NCBI RefSeq assembly: GCF_020536995.1
Contig: NC_068356.1
Location: 84,046,672 to 84,110,671 of the forward strand
Source of the DNA: Dreissena polymorpha
Lineage: Eukaryota > Mollusca > Bivalvia > Myida > Dreissenidae
Length of the DNA: 64,000 nucleotides
Direction: 5' to 3'
Part shown: positions 1 to 11,330 of the stretch, one piece after another
Position numbering within the stretch: position 1 is the stretch's first letter
Layout of the letters: each line of letters starts with the position of its first letter
Notes under the pieces: generated by a model
The model's input: the letters and a program-made list of their open reading frames with translations, nothing else
The model's database searches: none
What the model was told of the DNA's origin: nothing
Made by a program: the position numbers and the translations under genes

Positions 1-534
1 ATTGATTTAAACCAGGTAGAGAGGAGACTAAGCTATCAGGTTTATAAACTACGTACCGCAATGTTATTGGATATAGATATAAGTGGTGACATTTACAGCG
101 AGGATATCGGAAAAAGATTCAAGATGTACTATTGAAGAATAGAGCGTTTATAAAGGGTGTTATAAAATAGATAGATATTGAGCATATATAACAGTAAAAA
201 CTGTATACACATAGTGACATATAAACGTAATTTATACGTTTACACAAAATAAGAAATGTATTTATGTTGAATAGCGTTTATCATGTATCTATGGACATAA
301 GTCCACAGGTCTGTAATGAACATCACAGAAATTTTAATTATATCATTTTGAAAAAAACTTTGACAAATCAATCATTTGAGTTATAAATAATCAAAATAAT
401 AAATCTGTACAGTAACTGTGAAAAGAACTTCAATTATTGGTAATAAAATATATAATATGAGATTTATAATTATATAAATTACTTCCCTTGAAAATAATTG
501 TCTCTAACAAATCTCTATTTTTAGTTACAAATAA
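1..534. other. AT-rich DNA, nothing recognised
   Basis: I see no exon with paired splice sites, no RNA gene and no clear repeat boundary here. It lies downstream of the last exon of the minus-strand Ig gene. Confidence 0.5.
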
Positions 535-539
535 TTAAA

Positions 540-1104
540 AGCCACTACCGTGACTGTGATTGGCCACTCGAAATGTGCAGCTCCATGAGATACACATGCA
601 GGCCAAAATATATAAAGTGGCTATGTTCAATATTGAATAATTATCTCCCTTTTTAAAGCTTATTACTTCCCTTAAATTTGTATTTTTTACCGTCGACCGT
701 AAAGGATGACCTTGACCTTGACCTTTTACCACAATATGTTTGTCAGAAACACAATGCCGCCTACTGCGCCGCTTTAATTTATTTAACAAAAATATATACA
801 TGTGCAGGTCAGATAACTATGTCCATTTAAAGCTTATTACTTCCCTTGACTTTGTTTTTTGCGCCCCTATACCTTGAAGGATGATGTTCGCCTTGAAATT
901 TTACCACTCAAAATTTGCAGCTCCATGAGATACACATGCATGCCAAATATCAAGGTGCTATCTTCAATATTTAAAAAGTTATGGCCAATGTTAAGGTTTA
1001 AGCACGACGTCTAAGGCGGACGGCAGACGGCGGACGGCAGACGGCGGACGACGAGCTGGCTATAACAATAGCTCGGGTTTTCTCCGAAAACAACCTCGCT
1101 AAAA
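540..1104 (-). repeat. Modular bivalve dispersed repeat, reverse orientation
   Basis: Two related blocks share text such as GCAGCTCCATGAGATACACA and CTTGACCTTGACCTTTTACC. They end in a GC-rich (GGCGGACGGCAGAC)n stretch followed by CTATAACAATAGCTCGGG and a CTCGCTAAAAA end. The end block is the reverse complement of the cap that opens the repeat near 18.39 kb, 21.54 kb and 24.70 kb. The body block also occurs at 51.10-51.38 kb and 58.54-58.90 kb. It is probably a non-autonomous mobile element. The family name is uncertain. Confidence 0.7.
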
Positions 1105-1195
1105 ATTAAACAAATCTATAGCCCCACAGAATGGTACCATTCAACATATGTACATTATGTATCACAACGCGAGTATCACTTTACAGTAAGATCAG

Positions 1196-1201
1196 TTTAT
1201 T
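1196..1201 (-). terminator. Poly(A) signal AATAAA of the Ig-domain gene
   Basis: The plus strand reads TTTATT, which is AATAAA on the minus strand, about 40 bases after the stop codon of the last exon. Position and orientation fit a cleavage and polyadenylation signal for the transmembrane transcript. Confidence 0.6.
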
Positions 1202-1238
1202 ATGTGGCATTCGTACCTTTTTCGTCTGTCTTCATTTA

Positions 1239-1427
1239 CTATAGCGCTTCGATATTTCGACGTTTTAGGCGTGTGACATCTTTACCCGCATATGCTTCTC
1301 TGACGGTTTTAAGTTTTTTAGTTATACTTTTACACTGGTTTTCAATAGCTTCAACAGTCGTCACAACATGTGCACATGTTTGGTGTGAATCACCCCGCCG
1401 AGAAACAGATTCACTTATAGTTGGCAA
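1239..1427 (-). CDS. Ig-domain gene, last coding exon (cytoplasmic tail)
   Basis: An acceptor (TTTGTATTTATAG) is followed in phase 0 by 62 codons and TAG. The translation opens LPTISESVSRRGDSH and contains a lysine-rich stretch with a hydrophobic periodicity (VEAIENQCKSITKKLKTV) that could form a short helix or coiled coil. It ends RRNIEAL. The only tyrosine of the tail is here, in EAYAGKD, which does not match an ITIM. The phase agrees with the preceding 32-nt exon. The opposite strand is also open over this stretch, but it has no splice context. Confidence 0.7.
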   Translation of the reverse strand: MPTISESVSRRGDSHQTCAHVVTTVEAIENQCKSITKKLKTVREAYAGKDVTRLKRRNIEAL

Positions 1428-1663
1428 CTATAAATACAAAAAAGTAAATAAGCTTCATTAGTATTTACATCTTCGATATTTCAAGTTAGTCAATGTTCAT
1501 TGTGTAAGTACCAGTAAGCTACATAGTTATAATAAAACTAACATATTAATTTTGAAAATGAACAACATAATGTAAGTAAAACAGTTAAATAATACATTAC
1601 ATGATAATAACTATTTTGCTATATGATAGACATAAACATACCCATACTTAAGAAGTTACTTAC

Positions 1664-1695
1664 CTCATGCAGAGCGGTCTCTGTATGTTCCATAA
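1664..1695 (-). CDS. Ig-domain gene, 32-nt micro-exon
   Basis: It is flanked by the acceptor ATTTATAATGCAG and a strong donor, GAG/GTAAGT. It starts with two bases completing a split codon and then reads MEHTETALHE, ending in phase 0. It is too short to show any domain. It is called because both splice sites and both phases fit its neighbours. Confidence 0.7.
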
Positions 1696-2257
1696 CTGCA
1701 TTATAAATAAAACAGTGTAGTTATATATAAATCGAAGAGAAAACTGTAATTTCTATCATACTGACAAGTAAATAATTACAGTTGATAAATATATTGACGA
1801 TAGTTGTTTGATTTCGCGGTAAGACTTAGATGACCAGGTCCAGTGCCAGGTGTTTTAAATAAGTAATCTCGAAGTATCTGAAAATCACGTTTGCTTAATA
1901 TTGCTTAGGAACGCACATAACCATGTGGATTGAAAACGTAAAGCATTTTCAAAATACGTCTTGTATGTTAATAGCATGCTCCAGTACTAAACTAAACATT
2001 TTCTGCTATGACTTTCTCTTCCTGTTGATTATTTACAATGATGACTGGTAACAAGGCAGATTGTATTAACAATATAACAAAATAAGAAAAAATAAAACAA
2101 AATTGTACAAATGCAGTCCTTAGTTTAGCCACCAAATATTAAGCTACTGAAATAAATATTTGGAAATATTTCTCCAATAATCTTCATTTTTTATACACGG
2201 CATTAATTAAGATGATGTACCCTTACAGGCATATTAAGGTCAATAACATATTATTAC

Positions 2258-2291
2258 CTTTTCGCAAAGCTCGCGTTGTAAACTCCTTTTT
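2258..2291 (-). CDS. Ig-domain gene, 34-nt cytoplasmic exon
   Basis: The acceptor is GTTCTGTGTTTCAG and the donor AAAAG/GTAATA. It reads KKEFTTRALRK plus one base of the next codon (phase 0 in, phase 1 out). It is basic in charge, in line with a cytoplasmic tail. Confidence 0.7.
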
Positions 2292-4439
2292 CTGAAACAC
2301 AGAACATTAAGAATGTCAACGTATCAATAAAATACATGACCTTCTTATTTTGATCAGTGCAGCATTTATATATGCAAACTGACCTTCATATATTTTCTCT
2401 GGTTATCGTTATTAGCCGATGTATTAAGCCCACACAAATGATGACAAAGCTTGATGATACGATTATAAAAAATTTAGTTGGAAAGGGAATTTTCCATTTT
2501 TTATTATAATGTTCCAATTGCATTTAAACTTCATACACTTATATTGCAACTAAAAGTTAATAAGAAGAAACTGACTTCTAATTTTGAGTAACAGTGACTT
2601 TGACGTAATTGTCCCCACAAGCAATCCAAGCTAAGAGTGTATAAGTTAACTTAAAACCAAATTTTAGCACAACACTTCATATTAAAATAAAGTTAAATAG
2701 GGGAATTTTTTTTCCAAAAATTAGTAATAATTACATTTACCTAACGGACCAAAACTCAATGCCCGTCCATCTATACATGTACGCTATCTTCAGATTATAT
2801 TATAGCAACATACCTTTATCAAAACTTAAGTCCGTCCTAAGTAAATTTATTTACAAAAAACGTATCTTGTTTTAGAAACAGAAACCTTGACCCAAAAAGC
2901 GAAAAGTGGTGGGTCTTCATACTGGCTTAGTGCATCCAGTTTCATCGAGCTTTTAAATGCAAACGAAAGTTATTGCTCAGAAACACACACTGATGCAAAC
3001 ATTTCATAAATAAGGAAGGGAATTATACCGCCTACATTGAAGGGTCAGAGTTTAGGTCCTCAGTAAGTGACCATATATAAGGACATATATATTTATATAT
3101 CTTAATTGTGCAAGTACAAAAACGAAATCATACTTATGGGCCTTATTTATCGAACTCGCATAATAACGAAGAGATGTGTAATATTCAATCGATTGTCTGC
3201 AGTAGTAACACAGACATGTACTTGTTGAATCCAAACCGTAACTTATATTTTATCTTGCACGTAAAAGTTATCTTGCCGTGTATGATCACAACAGAGATGC
3301 ATTTACCAAATAAAAAGCTGATTGTTATAGGTATTGGTAGTCAGGGAATCTTTACAACGACACTGAACACATATGTTTATGGTTATTCAATATGAAATAC
3401 GAATTACGCAGACGCCGATAGCGTCGCCTGGGTGAATTCCTTTGCTCAAAATGTTCGTTAAAGTGACATCAGACGCATCTAACAGTATACGCTATGTTTA
3501 TAGGTGTCTATCGCAACCGTTGTTTATTTTTGGTGTTTTCACTTCATATGTATATACACTTATATGTGTTAATGCAGCATCAACATACTAAAACAATATC
3601 CCGAAAAGAAAAAAATAATGCATTTGAATATCAACGGTACTTTTGTTTGACAACTGACGACAGAAATGATTCGTTTTCTAGCAACGATATCTATTCGTAC
3701 GACACACGAACAATAAATCCGATCCATATAGAAAGACAGTTCCGCTCGACTTTGAGGACTGGGACAGTCATGTAAAATATCGAATATAATATATACTTTT
3801 TATAAACAACTTGTAGCAAGATGAGTTGCAGGCAACTGGTCAGTTACCACATTTGAACTAACTCTTTTGACCTGTTAATTCCTCTTCAGCTGAATTCAAC
3901 GGTGAAAAATGCCCATAATTTCACTTTAAGTACACATGTAGTCTAGCTAATAAGCGGGATGTAATATGCGAACAATATCGGCAGGCGGGCTTTCGGGCGG
4001 GCGCATGGGTGGGCGGTCGAGTGGCGTACAGAAGAACGATGTCCGCTTCTTTACTCAAATAGTCATGAATTCGGCCGACCTAGCATTTTGGATGAATAAT
4101 TAAGGTTTCAATAAGATTTTAAACATATGGACTTAGAAGATTAATTAAGAACAAAAAGTTACCACAGACACTCAACGTTTCTTTATGAGAGCTAATATGT
4201 GCCCCCGGTATCATGTCAAAATCTACCATATTTAAATAAGGGGGCATTTTTTAAAGTTTTAAAATAATGCATAATATATTACGATGGAATTAAGATGGTA
4301 TGAGGGAAATGTCCTGTCGAGCGAGAACATTAACGAAATTCTCGTTTCATATTATTTGGTCGACAAATGACATCAGTTTTAAGTCGACAACCCGAGATGC
4401 TTTACTTTTATTTTATGCTTTCCTGTGGTTTATAGAGAA

Positions 4440-4560
4440 ATATCAGTGAATTAAAACTGATAATTTCACTGTTTCAAACAATGAAAATTATCAGTGAAAA
4501 TTATCGATAATTTTCACTGTTTATGTTAAATGACGTCATTTTTTTTACGAAATGACGTCA
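4440..4560. repeat. Palindrome cluster with two CRE-type sites
   Basis: A perfect 28-bp palindrome spans 4492-4519 with centre ATCGAT and outer arms CAGTGAAAAT and ATTTTCACTG. A diverged partial copy lies just before it. TGACGTCA, the consensus CREB/ATF site, occurs twice (4531-4538 and 4553-4560), each followed by TTTT. It lies in an intron of the Ig gene. Whether the sites work cannot be told from sequence. Confidence 0.7.
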
Positions 4561-4639
4561 TTTTCCCAGCGAAATTCTTTAGCTAAACACATTAACAATG
4601 TATATAAACTGTGAAAAAAGGCATTAAATAAAAAGAAAA

Positions 4640-4784
4640 TTTGTTGGGTTCGGTGGATTATCGATTTAATTCACTCGTGATCATATAAAATATATATTTT
4701 CACTCGTGGCTGCGCCACTCGTGAAAATATTATTTTCTATGATCACTCGTGAATTAAAATCGATAATCCACCGAATCCAACAAA
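4640..4784. mobile_element. Short fold-back MITE (145 bp)
   Basis: The two ends are inverted copies: TTTGTTGGGTTCGGTGGATT on the left and AATCCACCGAATCCAACAAA on the right, with pairing continuing through ATCGATTT and AATTCAC. The centre holds CACTCGTG on both sides of GGCTGCGCC. No coding capacity. No certain target-site duplication was found. Confidence 0.75.
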
Positions 4785-5772
4785 TATCCTCTATTTATTT
4801 GTGTTTGTTATGAATTTTTGCGCGATTTCTGTTTATATAAAATATATTACCAATATGAAATATGCAACATTTACACGCTGAGTTAATCGCCAAAGTTTGA
4901 TATATCAAAGCAAAATATCCTTATTTTTATACGAAAAGTGTTTTGACTCACTTTGATCATTAACACAACACATCGGTTTCAAAACAGTCAAACGATATGT
5001 TAATATCAACAAAAAAGCAATGATTAAAATAACGTTTAACTTGATAACTTGTATGTATGTTCGACTAGCGTCATCTAAAACATTAATACTACATATAATT
5101 TATAACAATACTGTGTTTTATTTGTATTAAGCTTATATTGACTTTTAATTAATTTTGACAACAAGTTATCCATTCTAAAGTTCTACATACATTTCGGGCA
5201 TTTTTTTTCAATGATGCTAATGAAAGTTTGAGTGACTTAACGAGTTAGAAGTGTTCTTAACTCATATTAAAGAATTTCAACAAACTTTTACATATAGACG
5301 CATTGTTTCGGAAACATGTTTTCTACTGGCGACAACAAAGACACAAAAAACGGCTATAGTTTATGAATCAAATATGTTATGTACACGCGTATATTATGTA
5401 CCCGTAAACGTATGTTCAAATTAATTCATAACAAACGTATACCTTATATAAGATAACATCAAATACAAGTCAGCATTCTTTATTTGGAGAGACCTTATGT
5501 ATTTGATTGATTTTTTTAAAATTTAACATCAAAAGAAATACAATTGACTTCTTGGATTTCTTCGGTCTGACACATAACGCGTTGTAACATAATTATTCGT
5601 CGATGTTCATTTTCATTTAATCTCGAACGAAAAGATTGTTTTTTCGATACTCGTGTTTTAATTCGAAATGTTGATAAGTATGATTGGCAGTTTTATATAT
5701 AGACCATCCATATATAGATCGAGTATTACCCTGATTACGAAACAAAATGCGATATTGTTAAAAGTAAATTAC

Positions 5773-5829
5773 CTGTTGTAGGACATCAGCTGCATCATCC
5801 GAGTGAACCAGTGTGTGAGGTTCGTCTTC
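5773..5829 (-). CDS. Ig-domain gene, 57-nt acidic cytoplasmic exon
   Basis: The acceptor is CGTACTGTTTTAG and the donor CAACAG/GTAATT, with phase 0 on both sides. The 19 codons read EDEPHTLVHSDDAADVLQQ, a strongly acidic stretch. It joins in frame to SVFE from the exon at 15745-15782. The intron between these two exons holds the Ngaro element. Confidence 0.75.
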
Positions 5830-6059
5830 CTAAAACAGTACGTTATTAATACACAATAATCTTACTTTGGCAAAATAAGTCGATTCCCATTATAAGAAAC
5901 ATGTCAGACTCACAGAAGACTTTATGTTGTACCATTTCATGAGTGGTAATAGTGTCAATAGTTGCGGACTTGCAAGTGAAAGTAATGAATTATATGTTTT
6001 ATTTGTTAATACGTTAAAGGATAAAAACGATCGTATACTGAAATCGACAGATCTGACTG

Positions 6060-6215
6060 TCCAGTTAGCGCAAGAGCTGGTACACTAAACAAGGCGACAT
6101 TGGTTCGATCACCGTTCGCGGCAGCATATTACTTTGGTCGGTGACCACCATACCGGGCAGTTTTGTGTTTCTTCCGGGTACTCCCGACACCACAAGACCA
6201 CGCCACAAATAAAAA
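6060..6215 (+). repeat. tRNA-derived SINE
   Basis: The head carries a pol III A-box-like TTAGCGCAAGAGCTGG and a B box GGTTCGATCAC. A body with GTGACCACCATACCGGGCAG and TTCCGGGTACTCCCGAC follows, and it ends in an A-rich AAATAAAAAAATA tail. The order tRNA-like head, conserved body, A-rich tail is that of molluscan SINEs. Confidence 0.7.
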
Positions 6216-6496
6216 AATATTTTCGTTCTTGACACATATATCACATAATGCAGCCTCTATCACTAATGGACCTTATTTAGCTCGAAATACATACACATCG
6301 GTTGATCTTGAGTTTCTGTAATTAATCAATAACGAATCTATTCAACATGAGTAAACAACTTTCATTGACTTATATTATATAATTACAGTTTCATCCTAAA
6401 TAACTACCCTATAATAATTACTTTACAGGTACATGTACTGTGACGACTTCTCCGATGCAGAATCCTGTGTTCGTATTTTTTATAACACCAACTTAA

Positions 6497-6512
6497 AGTG
6501 TGTGTGTGTGTG
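6497..6512. repeat. (TG)n microsatellite
   Basis: A short perfect GTGTGTGTGTG run in an intron of the Ig gene. Confidence 0.8.
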
Positions 6513-7704
6513 TTCAGATCTGGATCAGCACAGAATAAAAGCGATTTTATGGCTGTTTGTGTGTTTGTTTTTCAGATCAAGTCTCTGTGGTTTTATTATA
6601 AAAATTACGTTATCTTTCTTTACAATTAAACTTTCTTTAGAATGAAATAATGTTAAATATGACATTGTAGTCCACGAACTACTCACAAGTTCACATACTA
6701 TTTCATAAAGAAAAATACTTGTATTTACAGACAAATTAATTATTTAGAAATTATCTTACTCTAAGCAATTATGATTATTACTTTCTCGTGTCAATTGATA
6801 CGCAAAGAAATTTGCCCATGTGCAGACGGATCGGCCAAATATTTTTTATTTCCCTACAATCAGTATGAATTGGTTGTGGTCTTTATACGAATGATTGTAT
6901 CAAATGTACACAATTTTCAGTAGAATCCTATTTACAATCGGATGTGTATTTATTTCATTGTAATATATCATGGCCTGGAAATGCCGTTGCATGATGTTTT
7001 AAATTACACTATTGACGTAATTGTATTACCAGAAAACCATATTACCATTGTAGATTTATTTTTGTGTAAGTTCTTTCTCATTAGCAAATGGTACGTGTAT
7101 GCATATTTGGAGCAAGTAAAAAATCAATGCATGACTCAACATATATATTTTTTATAGTATTTAACGCAAAAAGTAATATAAAGTGTCTGAGCTTTTACGC
7201 TTAGGTCCGAAATGTATCTTAGAGACACTAACGTTATTTATTCAGTAGAGCAAACACAATAGTTTAAAGAAAAGTAGTAATGTTTCGTTTGAAAAGCTTT
7301 ATTTTTCCAGAAAATAAAATATTAATGAACTTAAAAAAAATACACGAAAACAAGAATACAATTATGTAATAAGAGTTGCAATTGTTAAAATATTTGATAC
7401 TTTATTAAGTCAACAAAGTGACAGTATGATCAATGTTACATTCTTACGACAAACTTACTGTTATAATTAATTTATCTTTGAAATAATGTATTGTGTGTAT
7501 TCACATGTTGTTTTTGTACATGTTTGTTAATGATGATGAGCTTTACATTCAAGCTGTTTTGCCCTGTTCAATATTTCTTTTTCGGCTGACCTTTACTAAG
7601 CTTTTCATTTATCAGTAGTCCTTAAACAAAAAAAAACCGAAAACGTTTGTTTAGAAAGGAAAAGAGATTTAACCGATTTTTGAACTACAGAACCAATCAA
7701 ATAG

Positions 7705-7870
7705 TATGGTCTATTACTAAATAATAGACCTGTTTATTGTTGGGCCACTGCTGGGCTGGTTTTTCAGTTTTCTTATTGTTGGTGTTTTTTAACCGAAGTA
7801 GCGAATTTTACAGATTAAAAATTTCTTTCTCATTGTTATCTACACAAACAAAAGGTTGTAAATTTTCTCC
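7705..7870 (+). repeat. Ngaro repeat A1 (5' end)
   Basis: 166 bp, matching 13662-13827. It opens with a hairpin GGTCTATTA-ctaaa-TAATAGACC (7708-7730), which may be part of the recombinase recognition site. Confidence 0.9.
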
Positions 7871-8630
7871 TTTAATTATTTCTAATCTATTCTAGTAAAC
7901 GTTTATTAAATATGTAAAATAAAGTTAGAAGCCGGTAGTTAAAAGGTGTTTCTTAGCAATTCTTGTGATATTTATGATGGATGCTGAGTTTACGGGCTGT
8001 AGTTTACGGATTTCTGTACAGTGGTGGGGAAAAAGTGGATCGGTCACATGGCGTCTGATCTAAGCAATTGTAGTAAGAGCAAAAACAATTTCAAGCTTTA
8101 TGAGAAAACGTAGTTGATATGCATTCGTGTATTCAGTGAAATAACCATGTTATACTTATTTTCTGAAAATAGGCTAATATCTAACTGGCAGTAAGAGGGT
8201 AAATTTCAATCGAAATAAAGGAATTCCCGTGGCGTGTTAAACATATTACTTTTGGTCAGCACAAAAATGTCAAAATATAGTTAGCGTTATTATTCAATTT
8301 CTGGAGAGTGGGTTGCTTCAGATTCAAGTAGGGCGGGCACTATGTTCAGGTTTATCATAAACACTTTAAATGACTGTTGGTTTTTATGTAGCAATAGTAA
8401 AAGGAACTTAATTGTGGCAATGCGGCAATAGTCGGTACTTACTGCAGTTAAGAGGTGGTCTTATGGCGCATTTATTTATAATTACCAAGACAGTTTGTTG
8501 AGTCACGTTTTAGTTCATATGCAATAAATCTCTAAATGGTTTGTTAATTATTATAGTGGGTTAGCTATAAGCCAAATATGGCTTTTTTCGGTATTTACTT
8601 ATTATCTGTATTGTTTATTTTGTTGCACAC

Positions 8631-9698
8631 ATGGAAACGCGAAACCGGAAAAGGCGCCGTCCGTCGGTCAAACTACACCAGCATCCCAGCCAAAACCTAC
8701 CTGGCACCAGCCAACAACCCTGTCAGCTGCCTTCCACCCAAATGCCCGATCAGCTGCCTCCCAACCAACAGCCTGTCCAGCTGCCTCCCAACCAACAGCC
8801 TGTCCAGCTGCCTCTCACCCCCAGCCATCGACTCGGCCAATGGTCTTCAAACCAACAGTCCGGCCATCAACCCGACCAGCTGCCTCTCAGTCAACAACTG
8901 GGCGACCAGATGCAGCCTGCAGCAAACCAGCCAGATCCGGCTGTTCAATCGGGTAATGGTTTTAGTGAGGATATTTTTTTACCAGGCATGATTCCTAGTT
9001 TTCAGTCTGTTTTAGGTGATCATGTTCCTCAGTCAATTAAAGACAAAATAATATCAGGCCAATATGTAGATCTGGCATGTTTGTTGGAGGCCCCGGTAGT
9101 TCCTGAAGATTTAGGAAAACATTTGGTTTTGGATAATTCGGGTGAATTAGTGGTAAAGCCCAACATGAAACAAAGCATTGTGGACATAGCTAAATGGACT
9201 GACGCATTCCTCATTTTCTCAAGCATTTATTTAAGTGCTCATCCGGTTAAAATGCAAGATCTCTTAAAGTATATGCACACTATAAGGCTGGGGGCAGCAA
9301 GACACACTGAGGGTTGGAGATCTTATGATCAACAGTTTAGGTTGAGAATGGGTAATAACCCAGCGAATTCGTGGGCAATGATTGATATGGAGCTTTGGCT
9401 GTTGTGTATGGGGCCTCCAAGGCAGCCAGTTCATGATACAGGGAATTTTATAAGAAAATGTTATGATTTCAATTATACCAGATGCTTACGGTCAGTTTGC
9501 AATTACAAACATGCTTGTATGATTTGTGGTTCCGACCATCCTTCCAGGGTATGTCATCTCAAGCCTCGCAACACCAGTTCCTTGGGAGGAGGGTCTGTCA
9601 GGGGGGCTGTCACCCAGACCTCGTACAGGCCTAGAGCTTACACGTTCCGACCTAGAGGCCCAATTCAGGGGCTCCGGGGCCCGTTTAGCAGATACTAA
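8631..9698 (+). CDS. Ngaro gag-like protein
   Basis: A 355-residue frame. The N-terminal third is rich in Pro and Gln with short tandem repeats (NQQPVQLPP). The middle is a globular region. The C-terminal part holds a CCCH-type zinc finger (C-x7-C-x4-C-x3-H) followed by CMICGSDHPSRVC, and an Arg-rich tail. This double-finger arrangement is typical of the first frame of DIRS and Ngaro elements and probably binds the element RNA. Its end overlaps the next frame. Confidence 0.8.
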   Translation: METRNRKRRRPSVKLHQHPSQNLPGTSQQPCQLPSTQMPDQLPPNQQPVQLPPNQQPVQLPLTPSHRLGQWSSNQQSGHQPDQLPLSQQLGDQMQPAANQPDPAVQSGNGFSEDIFLPGMIPSFQSVLGDHVPQSIKDKIISGQYVDLACLLEAPVVPEDLGKHLVLDNSGELVVKPNMKQSIVDIAKWTDAFLIFSSIYLSAHPVKMQDLLKYMHTIRLGAARHTEGWRSYDQQFRLRMGNNPANSWAMIDMELWLLCMGPPRQPVHDTGNFIRKCYDFNYTRCLRSVCNYKHACMICGSDHPSRVCHLKPRNTSSLGGGSVRGAVTQTSYRPRAYTFRPRGPIQGLRGPFSRY

Positions 9699-10575
9699 TA
9701 CCTCAGTTTGGTCTCTTGGCAAGTCGCCAATCAATGTTGTTACGATTTCTAAATATCTTCAGTTATATCCAAATAAAGAAGTAGCTTCTGTGCTCAGTAA
9801 TGGCTTCAAGCAAGGTTTTAAGCTGGGTTATAAGGGTTCACATCTAGGTTCTTCAGCGAATAATTTGGTTTCAACAAAAGTGCATTTTTCAGAAGTCCAA
9901 AAGAAACTTGACAAAGAGATTTCCTTAGGTAGAATTTCAGGTCCTTTCAAAGTCCCACCAATTTCCAATTTAAAAGTAAGTCCATTAGGCATTTTAGAGA
10001 AGCCAGACGGGGGTTGGCGGTTAATTACACACCTGTCGTATCCCAATGGGTCAAGTGTCAATGATGGTTTTAGTGTGGAAGACATTTCTGTTAAATATAC
10101 ATCATTTGACAAAGTGGCTGACATGTTATTTAGTTTAGGTACGTCAGCAATGATGGCAAAAAGAGATATTAAATCGGCTTTTCGTTTAATGCCTATTTAC
10201 CCAGGGGACTTTCACTTGATGGGGCTTCAGTTCAACAACCAGTATTATGTTGACAAATGCTTACCAATGGGTTTATCTATTGCTCCGGCTTTATTCGAAT
10301 CATTCTCCACTTTTATACATTGGCTAGTAAGTTTCAAAACTGGAATTCAAACTTTAGATCATTATTTGGACGACTTTATTTTTGGAAGTGCAGCTGGGTC
10401 AAATAATTGTAACATGCTAGTTTCTACTTTCGAGGAAGTATGCACCGAAATGGGAGTCCCAGTTGCGGTGGAAAAGTCGGTCGGCCCAACAACAGTACTG
10501 ACATTTTTAGGCCTGGAATTAGATACTGTGCAAATGACTGTTAGAGTACCTGCTAAAAAGTGGAAGAACTTTTGA
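9526..10575 (+). CDS. Ngaro reverse transcriptase region
   Basis: The frame contains the recognisable RT core: GILEKPDGGWRLITHLSYP, the fingers region, then KRDIKSAFRLMP, the LPMGLSIAP block, and the active-site box YLDDFIFG. It starts inside the end of the gag-like frame and overlaps the following RNase H frame, consistent with read-through or frameshift expression in this class. It copies the element RNA. Confidence 0.85.
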   Translation: MVPTILPGYVISSLATPVPWEEGLSGGLSPRPRTGLELTRSDLEAQFRGSGARLADTNTSVWSLGKSPINVVTISKYLQLYPNKEVASVLSNGFKQGFKLGYKGSHLGSSANNLVSTKVHFSEVQKKLDKEISLGRISGPFKVPPISNLKVSPLGILEKPDGGWRLITHLSYPNGSSVNDGFSVEDISVKYTSFDKVADMLFSLGTSAMMAKRDIKSAFRLMPIYPGDFHLMGLQFNNQYYVDKCLPMGLSIAPALFESFSTFIHWLVSFKTGIQTLDHYLDDFIFGSAAGSNNCNMLVSTFEEVCTEMGVPVAVEKSVGPTTVLTFLGLELDTVQMTVRVPAKKWKNF

Positions 10576-11330
10576 AGCTTTTGCAAAATTGTCTAGTAAA
10601 AAAGAGACTTACGTTAAAAGAATTGCAGTCTTTGACTGGGAAGTTGAGTTTTTGTAGTCAAGCAGTAAGAGCAAGTAGGGCATTCTTGCGCCGATTTTAT
10701 GATGCTATGTGTGGCTTAAAAAAGTCCTATTATAAGATAAGAGTTAATGGTGAAATGAGAGAAGACATCCTGATGTGGATTCAATTTATTGAAGATTTTA
10801 ATGGCGTTGTACATATTCCAAATAAAGTATGGTTGGATAACTCTGTCATTCATCTTTACACTGATAGTGCAGGTGGTGCTACTCTTGGCTGTGGTTGTTA
10901 TTTTGGAGGTAATTGGGCCTATTGCCTATGGCCTGTTCAATGGCAAGGCCAACCTATTTTATCAGATATAACATTTTTAGAGATGGTCCCTGTTTTGTTG
11001 GCAATATGGCTCTGGGGGGTCTTTTTGAGGGACAGGAAGATTAAGTTTCATATTGATAATTTAGGTTTGGTAGAAGTGATCAACAAACAGTCTTCCAAGT
11101 CGAAACGTTTGATGTTTCTGGTTAGAACATTTGTGTTGTTAGTTATGAAATACTCGGTGGTGTTTAAAGCAGTACATATTTCATCAAAGTCCAATTACAT
11201 TGCTGATGCAATTTCTCGTAAACAGTTTCACAGGTTACAACAGTTAGCACCAGAGGCACAAGCGAGTCCAGAATCAGTCCCGCCGGAGTTTTTACTGATG
11301 ATCTGCAACAAGAAGCTAATAGATTGCTAG
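10560..11330 (+). CDS. Ngaro RT thumb and RNase H region
   Basis: It follows directly on the RT frame. Motifs of RNase H are visible: LYTDSAGGATLGCG, an E in ITFLEMVPVLLA, HIDNLGLVEVIN, and a late SNYIADAISR. This domain removes the RNA template after copying. It overlaps the recombinase frame by a few bases. Confidence 0.8.
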   Translation: MEELLKLLQNCLVKKRLTLKELQSLTGKLSFCSQAVRASRAFLRRFYDAMCGLKKSYYKIRVNGEMREDILMWIQFIEDFNGVVHIPNKVWLDNSVIHLYTDSAGGATLGCGCYFGGNWAYCLWPVQWQGQPILSDITFLEMVPVLLAIWLWGVFLRDRKIKFHIDNLGLVEVINKQSSKSKRLMFLVRTFVLLVMKYSVVFKAVHISSKSNYIADAISRKQFHRLQQLAPEAQASPESVPPEFLLMICNKKLIDC

